Shown here: piece by piece, positions 19,120 through 28,522 of the stretch
How positions within the stretch are numbered: the first letter of the stretch is position 1
Layout of the letters: every line of letters begins with the position of its first letter
Origin: Gammaproteobacteria bacterium Milos-ODIII6
GTDB taxonomy: Bacteria > Pseudomonadota > Gammaproteobacteria > Chromatiales > Chromatiaceae
NCBI GenBank assembly: GCA_029228645.1
Contig: JAPTHR010000004.1
Location: 124,001-188,000, forward strand
Direction: 5' to 3'
Length of the DNA stretch: 64,000 nt
Translations under genes and position numbers: made by a program
The notes under the pieces: generated by a model
Seen by the model: only the letters and a program-made list of their open reading frames with translations
Database searches by the model: none
Told to the model about the DNA's origin: nothing

Positions 19120-19977
19120 ATGAAGTCATTGTCTTGCAGGGAAGCCCTTCTGGCGGCGAGCCTTTACGCTCTGCTTCTGGCATCTGCGGCAGCGAGTGCG
19201 GAGCCACTCAGAGGAAAAGGGAAAACCTATACCTTCGGCGTCGTTCCGCAATTGAACGCCGCTCAGACGGTAAGCATCTGGCGGCCAGTACTCAGCCTGA
19301 TCGAGCAGGAAACCGGACTGAAGTTCAGACTGATCGGATCTGACAGCATTCCCGATTTCGAAAAGGAGTTTTCTTCCGGCCGGTTCGATTTCGTCTACAT
19401 GAACCCCTATCACTTCATTCGCGCAGAGCGCTCGCAGGGCTATATCCCGCTGGCGAGCGATGTGGGTCGCAAGCTCTACGGCATCCTGGTGGTTCGCAAA
19501 GACAGCCCGATACACACCATCCAGGATCTCCAGGAAAAGGTGGTCGCCTTTCCAGCGCCCAATGCGCTGGGCGCCTCCCTGATGCCAAGAGCGGACTTGC
19601 AGGACAGGTTCGGCATCCAGGTCACCCCCCGCTATGTCAGGAGCCATAGTTCGGTTTACCTGAACGTGGTCCTGGGAAAAGCGGATGCCGGAGGCGGTGT
19701 ACAGAAGACACTCGAACAACAGCCTGAATTGATCAAAGACAGTCTGCGGGTCCTGTATCGGACGCAGGAGGTGATATCCCACCCGATAGCGGCACATCCA
19801 GCGGTTCCGCCCGAGGTCCGGGAGCGCGTTATGCAGGCGCTCCTGGCTCTCGGCAAGACACCCCGGGGAAGGAAGGCCTTGGCCAGGGTGCCCATCCAGG
19901 AAATCGGCGCTGTCACTGCTGACGATTATGCCCCGCTGGTGGAGTTGGGCCTGGAGGCCCTGTACCGGGAAGAGTGA
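19120..19977 (+). CDS. PhnD-like periplasmic substrate-binding protein
   Basis: From the ATG at 19120 the 285-aa protein begins with a signal peptide (MKSLSCREALLAASLYALLL, cleavage near ASAEP). It continues as a phosphate/phosphonate-type binding protein: FGVVPQLNAAQTVSIWRPVL, FDFVYMNPYHFIRA and GILVVRKDSPI. No ABC permease or ATPase is beside it. Instead the next gene, 4 bases on, encodes a membrane GGDEF-EAL protein, so this binding protein probably presents a ligand to that sensor. Confidence 0.88.
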   Translation: MKSLSCREALLAASLYALLLASAAASAEPLRGKGKTYTFGVVPQLNAAQTVSIWRPVLSLIEQETGLKFRLIGSDSIPDFEKEFSSGRFDFVYMNPYHFIRAERSQGYIPLASDVGRKLYGILVVRKDSPIHTIQDLQEKVVAFPAPNALGASLMPRADLQDRFGIQVTPRYVRSHSSVYLNVVLGKADAGGGVQKTLEQQPELIKDSLRVLYRTQEVISHPIAAHPAVPPEVRERVMQALLALGKTPRGRKALARVPIQEIGAVTADDYAPLVELGLEALYREE

Positions 19978-19981
19978 ACGT

Positions 19982-21973
19982 ATGGGCATCCGGTTAAAAC
20001 TACTTATTCCACTGTTCACCCTGGCCGTTCTGGTCCTGGTCGGGCTGAAAGTACTGATCTGGCCCGGCTTTCTGGCCGCGCAACTGGATCAGCACAAAGC
20101 CGAGGAGAAAAAGCGTGCTCAAATACTCGCCACCGCGCTGATTCATCCCTTGCGAAATTCCGACCTGGCGCAGGTCTACAGCATCCTGGACAACGTCCTG
20201 GCCAGCCACCCGAACTGGAGACGTATCCAGCTGTTCGATGCCGGGGGATTGCAGTTGTATCCACTCGAACACCTCAGCCCGGCGAGAGGCGAAAATCTGG
20301 TCGAAATCTCTCACTCCTTCTCGTTTTACACCGAGCCCATCGGCAAATTGCAGATACTGATCGACCTGCGTCCGATTCATCAGCAGCACGCGGAATTCAC
20401 CCTGCGAAGTGACATTCTGATCGTCATGGTGCTTTTGGTCGCCATCGTCATCGCCATCTCTTCGCAGGAAAAACTGATTGTCGCACCGCTGAAATCGCTC
20501 GCCCTGGCCGCACAGAAAATCAGCCAGGGGAATTTCCAGGCACAACTGCCGCGCGCCGGCCGGGATGAGGTGGGCCAACTGGTGCACAACTTCGACGACA
20601 TGCGAAAGAACATACAGACCTATCAGAAGGAACTGCACGATCTCGCGCACCACGACTCCCTGACCGACCTGCCCAATCGGATGATGTTTCTCGACCGACT
20701 GGAGCACGCCATCTCGCTGGCCCACCGGACGGAAAAGCGCCTCGCGCTGCTGTTCCTCGACCTGGACACGTTCAAGGCGGTCAACGACACCCTCGGACAC
20801 TCGACCGGCGACCGGCTGCTTGTTTCGGTCGCGCAGCGACTCACAGAGCACACCCGGGAGGGCGACACGGTCGCCCGGCTGGGCGGTGATGAATTCATGA
20901 TCATCGTGGAATCCATGCACAGTGCCGATGAGGCGGGTGTGGTCGCACAGAAGATCCAGAACGTTTTTCAGCAGCCCCTGCTCGTTGATGAACACAGCAT
21001 TGCCATGACCACCAGCATCGGGATCACGGTCTATCCGGATGACGCGAAAACCCCTTCCGATCTGGTGCAGAACGCCGATATCGCGATGTATCGCGCCAAA
21101 GCGGCGGGCGGCGGGGCGTTTCGCTTCTTCTCGGAAAAGACCGAGCCGCGCGAGCTGTGCGGCCTGGAGATGCGCAGCCAGCTGTTTTATGCGCTCGAGA
21201 GGGACCAGTACTTCCTGGTCTACCAGCCGCGTATCGACCTCGGCAGCGGCAAGGTCGATTGCCTCGAGGCCCTGATCCGCTGGCAATGTCCGTCCGGCAA
21301 GACAATCGGGCCGGCTGAATTCATTCCCCTGTTGGAGCAGACCGGCCTGATCGTGGATGTCGGCGAATGGGTGATCCGCCAGAGTTGTCGCTTCATCCAA
21401 CAACAGATCCAGTCAGGACAGAACGTCGCCAGAGTCTCGGTCAACCTGTCTGCCCGACAGTTCCACGACCCCGGCCTGCTGGCCAAGATCCACCACGCCT
21501 TGAAGGACCACGAAGTACCGGCTCGATATCTGGAGTTGGAACTGACCGAAGGGCTGATCATGGCCGACGTGGAGTCCTCCATCAGGGCACTGGATGTCCT
21601 GCATGAAATGGGCATCCAACTCTCGATCGACGACTTCGGCACCGGCTATTCCTCGTTGAGCTACCTGAAGCGTTTTCCCGTGGATTACCTCAAGATCGAT
21701 CGCTCCTTTGTCGATGGCATACCCCACGACAACGATGACGTGAGCATTGTCGAATCCATCATCGCGCTCTCCCGCAAGCTGGGCATAAATACGATTGCTG
21801 AAGGCGTCGAGAATCAGGAGCAACTGTCGTTCCTCAGGAACGAGGGCTGCGATGGGGTACAGGGCTATCTACTGAGCCACCCGCAGGGCGAGCAGGCAAT
21901 CCGGGGGTGGTTGTCCGAGCACGAAACCACGCAGGGAGGGGTCGGGGACGACAGACGCCAGCAGCAGAGCTGA
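19982..21973 (+). CDS. Membrane GGDEF-EAL cyclic di-GMP protein
   Basis: The 663-aa protein has a first membrane helix (8-28), a periplasmic domain of about 115 residues, a second helix (144-161) and a HAMP domain (162-215). The GGDEF domain has intact RLGGDEF (GGDEF at 301-305) and the EAL domain has EAL at 429-431 plus DDFGTGYSSL. Both domains keep their key motifs, so it could make or break c-di-GMP. Pairing with a PhnD-like protein suggests ligand-controlled switching through the periplasmic domain. Confidence 0.93.
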   Translation: MGIRLKLLIPLFTLAVLVLVGLKVLIWPGFLAAQLDQHKAEEKKRAQILATALIHPLRNSDLAQVYSILDNVLASHPNWRRIQLFDAGGLQLYPLEHLSPARGENLVEISHSFSFYTEPIGKLQILIDLRPIHQQHAEFTLRSDILIVMVLLVAIVIAISSQEKLIVAPLKSLALAAQKISQGNFQAQLPRAGRDEVGQLVHNFDDMRKNIQTYQKELHDLAHHDSLTDLPNRMMFLDRLEHAISLAHRTEKRLALLFLDLDTFKAVNDTLGHSTGDRLLVSVAQRLTEHTREGDTVARLGGDEFMIIVESMHSADEAGVVAQKIQNVFQQPLLVDEHSIAMTTSIGITVYPDDAKTPSDLVQNADIAMYRAKAAGGGAFRFFSEKTEPRELCGLEMRSQLFYALERDQYFLVYQPRIDLGSGKVDCLEALIRWQCPSGKTIGPAEFIPLLEQTGLIVDVGEWVIRQSCRFIQQQIQSGQNVARVSVNLSARQFHDPGLLAKIHHALKDHEVPARYLELELTEGLIMADVESSIRALDVLHEMGIQLSIDDFGTGYSSLSYLKRFPVDYLKIDRSFVDGIPHDNDDVSIVESIIALSRKLGINTIAEGVENQEQLSFLRNEGCDGVQGYLLSHPQGEQAIRGWLSEHETTQGGVGDDRRQQQS

Positions 21974-21996
21974 AGCGGCGCGGGTGTGCCCGCCGC

Positions 21997-22268
21997 GGGG
22001 TTCCGCCGTGGCCTTCGCGAGCAAGCTCGCTCCTACGCGAACGGGCCGGCGTAGGAACGGCCTTGGCCGCGAGTGAAATGGCGGAGCGGGCTGCTCGGCG
22101 AGCATCGCGCGCAGGGCCTGGACTGTTCGGACAGGAAATCGCGCCCGGGATTTTTCCGCCGCTGTAACGGCTGTGCCCGTAGCGGGATCCGGCCGTGGTC
22201 TTCGCGAGCAAGCTCGCTCCTACGCGAACGGGCTGGCGTAGGAGCGGCCTTGGCCGCGAATGAAATGG
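21997..22268. repeat. Two REP-like palindromic repeats
   Basis: Two near-identical copies lie at 21997-22081 and 22182-22268. Each contains GCGAGCAAGCTCGCTCCTACG followed by GTAGGA-CGGCCTTGGCCGCGA, which are opposing palindromic arms. The pattern resembles Pseudomonas-type REP elements. A related, shorter copy lies at 61574-61638. They occupy the gap between the GGDEF-EAL gene and the island. Confidence 0.8.
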
Positions 22269-22338
22269 TGGGACGGTTCGAGCTTCGCGGCGACCAGAGC
22301 ATCCGCCATCATGGCTGCTGGTGGAAAAACGATCGGGC

Positions 22339-22361
22339 AAAAAAATCCCGCCGCAGCGGGA
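22339..22361 (-). terminator. Terminator of the former tRNA-Thr locus (left copy)
   Basis: TCCCGC and GCGGGA with a 4-base loop are followed by seven T on the minus strand. The right-hand copy after the intact tRNA-Thr (54508-54530) has the same stem, differing by one loop base. This one is probably the original chromosomal terminator stranded by island insertion. Confidence 0.82.
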
Positions 22362-22370
22362 TTTGATCGG

Positions 22371-22422
22371 AAATATGGAGCTGGTGACAGGAATCGAACC
22401 CGCGACCGGCTGATTACAAATC
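22371..22422 (-). repeat. attL: 52-bp direct repeat containing the 3' part of tRNA-Thr
   Basis: These 52 bases are identical to 54550-54601. They contain 47 bases of the tRNA-Thr 3' half, from the encoded CCA through the anticodon. Beyond the repeat the tRNA sequence stops abruptly, so this is a non-functional fragment and the left junction of the island. A tyrosine integrase gene begins 232 bases to the right. Confidence 0.92.
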
Positions 22423-22597
22423 TGTTTCTACTGACTTGAGGTGGTCCCGGAAGAATCCCTATGACCCACCCCTACCTACTCTCCGTCATGTCACCAAATA
22501 CCGTTTTTTATGCTGTGAATTAATTTTTCTCCGTTTCATTTTAGTTCATTTCAGATCATCCGACCCGCTTTTTGGTCTATACTAAATCATCGTGAAA

Positions 22598-22624
22598 GTT
22601 CACCTAATTGAGCCTTAGGTGAAC
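22598..22624. promoter_or_regulatory. Inverted repeat GTTCACCTAA-N7-TTAGGTGAAC before the integrase
   Basis: A perfect 10-bp inverted repeat with a 7-base spacer lies 30 bases before the int start codon. The same layout, with 8-bp arms, occurs at 27361-27383. Half-sites occur at 53595-53602 and twice at 54491-54508. The position suits autoregulation of int or binding of a recombination directionality factor. Confidence 0.6.
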
Positions 22625-22653
22625 GGACTGACTTTCCACCAGGTGGGATAGCA

Positions 22654-23850
22654 ATGGCAAAGAAAACGATTCGCTTCACCGAGCGGTGGGTAAGCATCGC
22701 CAAATGCGACGCAGGCAAGAACCAAACCGATTATTACGATGAGGGGCACCCCGGCCTCTTGCTGCGTGTGAGCTATGGCGGCACCAAGACGTATGTCGCG
22801 TGGTATGTCATCGAGGGCCGAACGCGGAAAAAGTCACTTGGCCACCCACCAAAGATGAAACTGAAACAGGCCCGGGCACAGGCCAATGCCGTGCGGGCGA
22901 AGGCGGCAGAGGGCGAAGATGTCCAAGGCCTCGCGCAGGCCGAACGCAAGGCCGAAACATTTGCCGAACTCGCGCACCTCTATGTGGAGAAACACGCCAA
23001 GCCAAAGAAAAAAGCGAGTTCGTGCAAGGAAGACCAACGCATGCTGAACAAGGACGTGCTCCCCCTGTGGGAGACTCGCAAGGCCAAGACAATCACCCGT
23101 CGGGACGTCATCAACCTTGTTGAGGGCATCGCCGAAAGGGGTACCCCGACTCTCGCCAATCGGGTCTTGGCACTGGTCCGAAAAATCTTTAACTTTGGGA
23201 TTCAATGGGAGGTTGTCGAGATAAATCCGTGCGCGCAGGTGCCACGCCCGGGGAAGGAAGTCCCACGGGACCGGGTATTGCGCCCGGACGAAATCAAACC
23301 AGTTTGTATAGGTTTAGGCACCGCCAATCTGAGCGCCAAAGTTCGTCATGCACTCAAACTGCAACTCATGTGCGCCCTGCGATCTGGCGAAGTGGCCCGG
23401 TCACGCTGGGAGGAATTCGACTTCAACGAAAACGTTTGGACGATCCCGGCCGAGCGCTCCAAGAACGGCAACGCGCATCGAGTGCCGTTACCTCCCCAAG
23501 TGTTGGAGGTGCTTGAGCAGGTGAAGAAAGAGGCGGGCGAGTCAGAATTCCTGTTTCCCACAACGAAACGCGACCGCAGCGTGGGGCCACTGAATCCCGA
23601 CGCCCTGGCCAAGGGGGTTTACCGCAACCTTGAACACTTCGGTACCGATCCGTTCACCCCCCATGACCTGCGCCGGACGGCGGCCACTCTCATGACCGGA
23701 ATGGGGGTAGACCGGCTCGTGGTCTCCAAGCTGCTGAATCACGTAGAACCCGGCGTAACGGCCGTCTATGACCGCCACAGTTACGATGACCAAAAGCGCG
23801 CCGCCCTCGAAGCGTGGAACAACGAACTCGACCGGATGGTGAAAGCGTGA
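22654..23850 (+). CDS. int: Tyrosine-type site-specific integrase (P4/DUF4102-like)
   Basis: The 398-aa protein has the N-terminal arm-binding domain (GLLLRVSYGGTKTYVAWY) and a catalytic core with Arg243 (ALRSGEV), His337-x2-Arg340 (PHDLRR), His363 (LLNH) and Tyr372 (VYDRH), the complete set for recombination. It adjoins the left repeat, as is usual for tRNA-integrating islands. Integration in tRNA-Thr(TGT) is shown by the flanking repeats. The next gene starts inside its stop codon. Confidence 0.95.
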   Translation: MAKKTIRFTERWVSIAKCDAGKNQTDYYDEGHPGLLLRVSYGGTKTYVAWYVIEGRTRKKSLGHPPKMKLKQARAQANAVRAKAAEGEDVQGLAQAERKAETFAELAHLYVEKHAKPKKKASSCKEDQRMLNKDVLPLWETRKAKTITRRDVINLVEGIAERGTPTLANRVLALVRKIFNFGIQWEVVEINPCAQVPRPGKEVPRDRVLRPDEIKPVCIGLGTANLSAKVRHALKLQLMCALRSGEVARSRWEEFDFNENVWTIPAERSKNGNAHRVPLPPQVLEVLEQVKKEAGESEFLFPTTKRDRSVGPLNPDALAKGVYRNLEHFGTDPFTPHDLRRTAATLMTGMGVDRLVVSKLLNHVEPGVTAVYDRHSYDDQKRAALEAWNNELDRMVKA

Positions 23851-24245
23851 GCAAAAATCAAGAACTGGAGCGTATCGCGGAAAAGCTGCGCCGTAGGGCC
23901 GAAGCCAATGGTGACGTGGCGGTGGCAAGTGTGGCGGGGACCTTGGACACCATGCGCAGCACGATATTCAGAAATGCGCAATCGGGTGGGAAGGCGAAGG
24001 ATGAAAAGGAGCACGGCCACTACCGGCAATTCGCCGAAGACCACGCAATACGACTCAGACGCGAAGATCAAAGCGGGGATGTCCGGCTAATCGCAAAAGA
24101 CGTTTGCATACTTGTAGAACACGAAGAAGAGAGACGAGGGAAAGACCCAGACGACTTTTATGATGATAAGACGGTAAAGAGTTGGGTCTACGGGGCGCTT
24201 GGGGAAACGGTCCCGCGCGGCCCACTGCCAAAATCCGCTAAATAG
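23847..24245 (+). CDS. Hypothetical island protein
   Basis: A GTG at 23847 overlaps the int stop (GTGA), giving 132 charged, mostly helical residues (KNQELERIAEKLRRRAEANG near the start; a C-terminal YDDKTVKSWVYGALGE). No family is recognised. The overlap suggests co-expression with int. A frame start at 23814 is less likely because it would lie within the int coding end. Confidence 0.6.
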   Translation: MSKNQELERIAEKLRRRAEANGDVAVASVAGTLDTMRSTIFRNAQSGGKAKDEKEHGHYRQFAEDHAIRLRREDQSGDVRLIAKDVCILVEHEEERRGKDPDDFYDDKTVKSWVYGALGETVPRGPLPKSAK

Positions 24246-24356
24246 CCACTGCGCAGGTCATCTCCGCGTTAAATACGGTCTGCTATGCAGACGCCTTGTT
24301 GTCGTGTGTTCGAGGTTCAGAATGAACCGCACTGAACAACACGGAGACGATTTGAG

Positions 24357-24551
24357 ATGACAACCCCCACCGGATTCATTTCCAGAAAGAAGGCGCGCGA
24401 GTTCGCGGGTGGCATTAGTCGGTCAACGGAATACCGTTGGCGATCCGAAGGACAATTTCCCACGCTGGTCCAGATCGGGCCAAACACCTACGCCTACCGG
24501 CAAAGCGACTTGGAGGTATGGGCCGCTTCGAAAGTGGAGGGGGCGCAATGA
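24357..24551 (+). CDS. AlpA-family helix-turn-helix regulator/excisionase
   Basis: The 64-aa protein matches AlpA/Xis-type winged helices: FISRKKAREFAGGISRSTEYRWRSEG, FPTLVQIG, then YRQSDLEVWAAS. Such proteins activate or direct excision in P4-like islands. AACACGGAGACG supplies a ribosome site. It overlaps the next gene by ATGA, and is the best local candidate to bind the TTAGGTGA motif. Confidence 0.85.
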   Translation: MTTPTGFISRKKAREFAGGISRSTEYRWRSEGQFPTLVQIGPNTYAYRQSDLEVWAASKVEGAQ

Positions 24552-24754
24552 ACAAGTCGGATTTCTGTGGGGCGTGCTTCCGAAAGGTCACGCAGGCGCA
24601 CGTTATCAGCACATACATCCCATCCAATGGGGACAAGCCTATTCCCTACATTTTGTGCTCGAAGTGCGCGTTGAAACTACTCCATTCTTCCCGCACCCGT
24701 AACTGCATATTGGATCAAGTCGAATACAACTTTGCCAATCGACGCGAGCACTGA
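24548..24754 (+). CDS. Small zinc-ribbon protein
   Basis: A 68-aa protein starting in the stop of the AlpA-like gene. It has two CxxC knuckles, CGAC (residues 7-10) and CSKC (37-40), as in metal-binding ribbons of phage and island proteins. The function cannot be told; it lies in one transcription unit with alpA and the primase gene. Confidence 0.65.
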   Translation: MNKSDFCGACFRKVTQAHVISTYIPSNGDKPIPYILCSKCALKLLHSSRTRNCILDQVEYNFANRREH

Positions 24755-24764
24755 GGGGTAGCTT

Positions 24765-27158
24765 ATGCCAGTTGAAGCCAGCACGGCGGCCAGCTCCCTC
24801 GGTAGTGCTCCCCGCGCTCCCGTCTATGAAGAAGCGAAGCGCTTTTTGAACATACTGGGCCGAGGGGAAACCACCCACACCTTTCAAACCTTTGACGACG
24901 ACAAAGACCGAGTCAACCCGCGCCTTGCCCGTATTCTGCACGGCACACTCGACGAGCATTACGAAGTACTGCGAAACCTCAATCTCCAAGGGGCGGCCAT
25001 CTGTGTCGCCGTAAATGAAACAAACGGCAAAGGACGCAAGATAGACGACATAACGAAGGTGCGAGCACTTTACCAAGATGACGACGGCAACGGGATAGAC
25101 CTTCCAATCAAGCCCCATATAGCGGTCGAAACCTCCCCGGGCAGATTTCATAACTACTGGTCAGTTAACAACATTAACCTTGATGAATACGATGGCATCC
25201 ACCAACAGATCATCGACGACTACGGTTGCGACCCTGCTTGTAAGGGCGTTAACAAGGCGCTTCGAATGCCGGGATTCTTTCATTGCAAGGAAGAACCTCA
25301 CCTTGTCCGCATCGTGGCGACCAACGACATATCGCCCTATGGCCGCGAAAAAGTCATGGAGGCGCTCAAGCTCGATAAAAGGCGAAAGCGCAAAAAGAAT
25401 ACCAGTGGCAACCCATTCCCGGAGGGGCAACGAAACAACACATTGATCAGCATTGCTGGGAGCATGCGTGCACAAGGTCGACCACAAGAAGACATCGAGG
25501 ACGCGCTGCTGGTCTTAAACGAGCAACGTTGCGACCCTCCATTGACCGAAAAAGAAGTTCGGGCGATCGCAAAGAGCGCCTGTCGTTATCCGCCGGGAAT
25601 TTCCTATGAAGAAGCGGTGCAAGAGGCGGAGCGGTTTACCGAGGAGGCCTCATCAGAAGCAGTCTACGCGCTCCTCGACAAGTGTCGATCCCTTGATCTG
25701 GTTAGCCATGAAAGGCTTCTGAAGCTGATCAAAAAATGCACCCGCATTCCCCTTCAAGTACTAAGGGAAATGGCCAAAGGAGGTGACGACCAAGAGGACC
25801 TCGCGCTCAAGGTTGTTGGGATCGCGCTCGAACAGTACTGGTCCAATGGTGAGTATCTTATTAATTACATCGACCGACAATTTTATGAATACACAGGGAC
25901 TCACTGGCAACCAATTACCGATGATCAGGTCAAGAAGAAGTTGCTTGAAGTTATCAAAGACACAATACCACCCGGCACTGCGAACTATTCCAATGTCCTT
26001 AATGCGTCTTTAAACTTGTTGCAGGCACAACAGGCAGCCGAGGGCGACGTACTACGCCTTACCCAAGAACCGCTTCCGGTAGTGAACTGCCAAAATGGGG
26101 AATTGTGGATCGATGACGACGGCAACGTGGAGCAACGGCCACACCGTGCCGACTCCTACCTCACTAATGTATTGGACGTGGAATACAACCCCGATGCGGA
26201 ATGTCCACTGTTCGACAGTGCACTTGACAGTATGTTTCCTGAAGATACTGACGAGATGGTCCGGCACTTAGAGGAGTTTATAGGCTACGCCATACAGCCC
26301 CGCCGCAACATTCCTGCGATTTTCATGTTGACGGGTGCGGGCAACAACGGCAAAACCAAGTTGGCCGAAACCATGGAAAAGCTCATGAGCAAGTCGGCAA
26401 TTCTCGCGGCCCGGGTGGTGGAACTCGAACGAGACAAGTTTTCTATTGGAAAACTCGCGGGCAAGCTCTTATTCATGGACGATGACGTGAGCGACAACAC
26501 CAAACTGCCCGATGGCACCCTGAAAAAGATCAGCGAAAGAAAGCTACTTACAGGGGAGAGGAAAAACAAGGACCCCTTCGAATTCTCGAACACAGCACTG
26601 CCCGTTTTGCTGGCCAACAGTTGGCCTAGGCTGACAGACCTTACCTATGGGATTCGCAAGCGCATGCACCCCGTGCCATTCCTTCGTACGTTCTACCACG
26701 ATGCTAGGGACGCCGAGGCCGCTAAGGAGAAGGGCGAACGCTACGCAGCCGTTGCCAACCCCAAGCTGTTCCCAGAGATCTGGGAGACTGAAATGCCGGG
26801 GGTGTTGAATCGCGCCCTTGCCGGGTTGAAGCGGCTGCTTGAACGCGGGCGGTTCGAGCAACCCATCCCTTGTATCGAGGCGCGGCGAAAGTGGCTGGCG
26901 GAGGCTAACCCGCTGGCCCAGTTCGTCCAAGACGAAGACTGGTGCGAGCACGACGCGGATGGACACTGGCTCCTTGGGGAACTTTACGGAACCTTGAAAG
27001 AATGGGCTGGGGTGCAGGGGATTCAGCCCCACCACATCCCACAGCAAAAAACGGTTAAACGAAAACTAGTAGCCCTTGGCTACAACGTTGTACACACAAA
27101 TCGGGGGAATGCCGTTCGCGGGTTGCGGAGGGGGCGGACGGCGCCAGTGGAGTTTTAG
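24765..27158 (+). CDS. Primase-helicase (archaeo-eukaryotic primase-like N-terminus, PriCT, D5/P4-type SF3 helicase)
   Basis: The 797-aa protein has a primase-like region (about 60-200; ALYQDDDGNGIDLPIKPHIA, ETSPGRFHNYW). A PriCT module (about 216-285; FPEGQRNNTLISIAG) follows, and then a superfamily 3 helicase with Walker A GAGNNGKT near 523-531 and Walker B LLFMDDD, plus a D5-like C-terminus. It would start and drive replication of the excised element. It closes the mobility operon and is followed by AT-rich DNA. Confidence 0.88.
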   Translation: MPVEASTAASSLGSAPRAPVYEEAKRFLNILGRGETTHTFQTFDDDKDRVNPRLARILHGTLDEHYEVLRNLNLQGAAICVAVNETNGKGRKIDDITKVRALYQDDDGNGIDLPIKPHIAVETSPGRFHNYWSVNNINLDEYDGIHQQIIDDYGCDPACKGVNKALRMPGFFHCKEEPHLVRIVATNDISPYGREKVMEALKLDKRRKRKKNTSGNPFPEGQRNNTLISIAGSMRAQGRPQEDIEDALLVLNEQRCDPPLTEKEVRAIAKSACRYPPGISYEEAVQEAERFTEEASSEAVYALLDKCRSLDLVSHERLLKLIKKCTRIPLQVLREMAKGGDDQEDLALKVVGIALEQYWSNGEYLINYIDRQFYEYTGTHWQPITDDQVKKKLLEVIKDTIPPGTANYSNVLNASLNLLQAQQAAEGDVLRLTQEPLPVVNCQNGELWIDDDGNVEQRPHRADSYLTNVLDVEYNPDAECPLFDSALDSMFPEDTDEMVRHLEEFIGYAIQPRRNIPAIFMLTGAGNNGKTKLAETMEKLMSKSAILAARVVELERDKFSIGKLAGKLLFMDDDVSDNTKLPDGTLKKISERKLLTGERKNKDPFEFSNTALPVLLANSWPRLTDLTYGIRKRMHPVPFLRTFYHDARDAEAAKEKGERYAAVANPKLFPEIWETEMPGVLNRALAGLKRLLERGRFEQPIPCIEARRKWLAEANPLAQFVQDEDWCEHDADGHWLLGELYGTLKEWAGVQGIQPHHIPQQKTVKRKLVALGYNVVHTNRGNAVRGLRRGRTAPVEF

Positions 27159-27568
27159 CGGGTGATCATAATGATCATTTTCGAACAATATCAACGCATA
27201 TGAAGAAAATAAAATATAAAAATGTGTTTTTTATATAATTATGCACGTGGCAGAAAATCATCACTATGGTCATATCCACCGCGGAGCGCGGCCTAATGTG
27301 TGCTTTCCCGCGCACCTTGAAAAGTAAAAATGGGTTCTTTGCCCCCCATGCGCCGATGAGTCACCTAAAATGGCATTAGGTGAATTGTTTCATGCCAGGT
27401 TATTCTGCTTAATCCTGTGTTATCAATTGGTTAAGATCATTTTTTCATTGTAAAGGCACTGATTTATTATCAGTTTTCTCCTATAATTAATATTTAATTA
27501 TTACTGTCGGGAGCGCTTGATACTTTCGTTCCCAATTGTAGATTGATATATGACTGTTGTGTTCAATC
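27159..27568. other. AT-rich non-coding stretch, possible origin of the element
   Basis: About 410 bases without a convincing gene, strongly AT-rich around 27180-27240 and 27420-27510. It holds a palindrome TGATCAT-A-ATGATCA at 27163-27177 and the TTAGGTGA inverted repeat at 27361-27383. The position after a primase-helicase gene fits a replication origin. No repeated iterons were seen by eye. Confidence 0.4.
27361..27383. promoter_or_regulatory. Inverted repeat TCACCTAA-N7-TTAGGTGA
   Basis: 8-bp arms with a 7-base spacer, the same design as the element before int (22598-22624). It lies between the primase gene and the DUF5681 gene. It is a candidate binding site of an island-encoded protein. 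Confidence 0.55.
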
Positions 27569-27985
27569 ATGCCCTTCAAGAAAGGTCAATCAGGTAATCC
27601 AGCTGGCCGCCCTCGGGGCGTCCCGGACCGTCGTACACAGTACCGGAAGCTGTTGGAACCTCATGCCCCCGCCCTGATAGAAAAGGCGGTGGAATTGGCC
27701 TGTGCAGGAGACACAGCGGCCATAAAGTTGTGTCTGGAGCGCGTTCTACCGGCAATTCGACCCCAAACCGTGCCGGTCACCCTTGCGGCTGCAAACGAGG
27801 CTCATACGCTTGCTGAGAAGGCGCAGGCAGTGGCCAATGCCACCACCACGGGGGAGATCTCCCCTGATGAAGCTGCGTCCTTGTTAAACGTGCTGGGCGG
27901 CGTTGCAAAGATTGTGGAGGTGACAGAATTGGAGACCCGACTATCAGCCCTTGAGGAGGAACTAAATGGGGACCTTGCGACGTAG
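27569..27985 (+). CDS. DUF5681-domain protein
   Basis: A 138-aa protein beginning with the DUF5681 signature FKKGQSGNPAGRPRG, common in phage and island proteins next to terminase-like or replication genes. The remainder is helical (EKAVELACAGDTAAIKLCLERVLPAI; a C-terminal coiled coil). I use the ATG at 27569 because the earlier TTG adds only four residues. It overlaps the next small gene by 20 bases. Confidence 0.75.
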   Translation: MPFKKGQSGNPAGRPRGVPDRRTQYRKLLEPHAPALIEKAVELACAGDTAAIKLCLERVLPAIRPQTVPVTLAAANEAHTLAEKAQAVANATTTGEISPDEAASLLNVLGGVAKIVEVTELETRLSALEEELNGDLAT

Positions 27986-28178
27986 ATTAGAGGCATTACG
28001 CCGGCGCGCATCTCGGAAACCGACCCAGTATGTCGTCTACGTTCAACCCGGCGAGACGGAGGAAGAGGCTATATCGAGGGCTGACGGTCCATTGACACGC
28101 TTTGTTATCGTTTGCCCAGAGCCCGCGGCCGACGAAGCCGAGTGGGAAGTAGAGTACGGCTACTCTGAACTCCCCTAG
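27966..28178 (+). CDS. Small hypothetical protein
   Basis: A 70-aa protein with a basic N-terminus (MGTLRRRLEALRRRA), a beta strand (QYVVYVQPGETEEEAI) and an acidic tail. It overlaps the DUF5681 gene, which suggests joint expression. No family recognised. Confidence 0.5.
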   Translation: MGTLRRRLEALRRRASRKPTQYVVYVQPGETEEEAISRADGPLTRFVIVCPEPAADEAEWEVEYGYSELP

Positions 28179-28522
28179 TCGATGCTTCGTCGGGCAGACC
28201 GTGTTCCGACTCCGTTGTGTGTTACGCAATTGAGGCGGTCTAGGAGATTTCTTGCCCGGGTTCTGCTTGCTACCCAGAGCCCTTCATCTAAGGGTGCTCT
28301 TTGAACGTCCGCTGCCGACAGCAGCGACTATTGCTCAACCTAACGGCGAGGGGCGAACTCCACCAGAGGCGGCCCAACGTGTGATTCAAATGAACAATGG
28401 GTTTTGCGAATTGGCGTTGCAGACTAGCGTTCGACTGCGGCGGGTTGTAACCACAGGGGAGAAAACCTCCGAAGGATGTCGGTCCGTTTACCTTGACTGG
28501 TTGTGCGCCTCACACCATTTGA
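28179..28522. other. Gap between converging genes, nothing recognised
   Basis: 344 bases between the small plus-strand gene and the end of the minus-strand DisA_N-type gene. A 94-codon plus-strand frame crosses it but has no ribosome site and no family resemblance. No hairpin with a T run was seen. Confidence 0.5.

Noticed and set aside
22376..22422. Possible second tRNA-Thr at the left island end
   Set aside because: The 5' half of the cloverleaf is absent; it is an attachment-site fragment.
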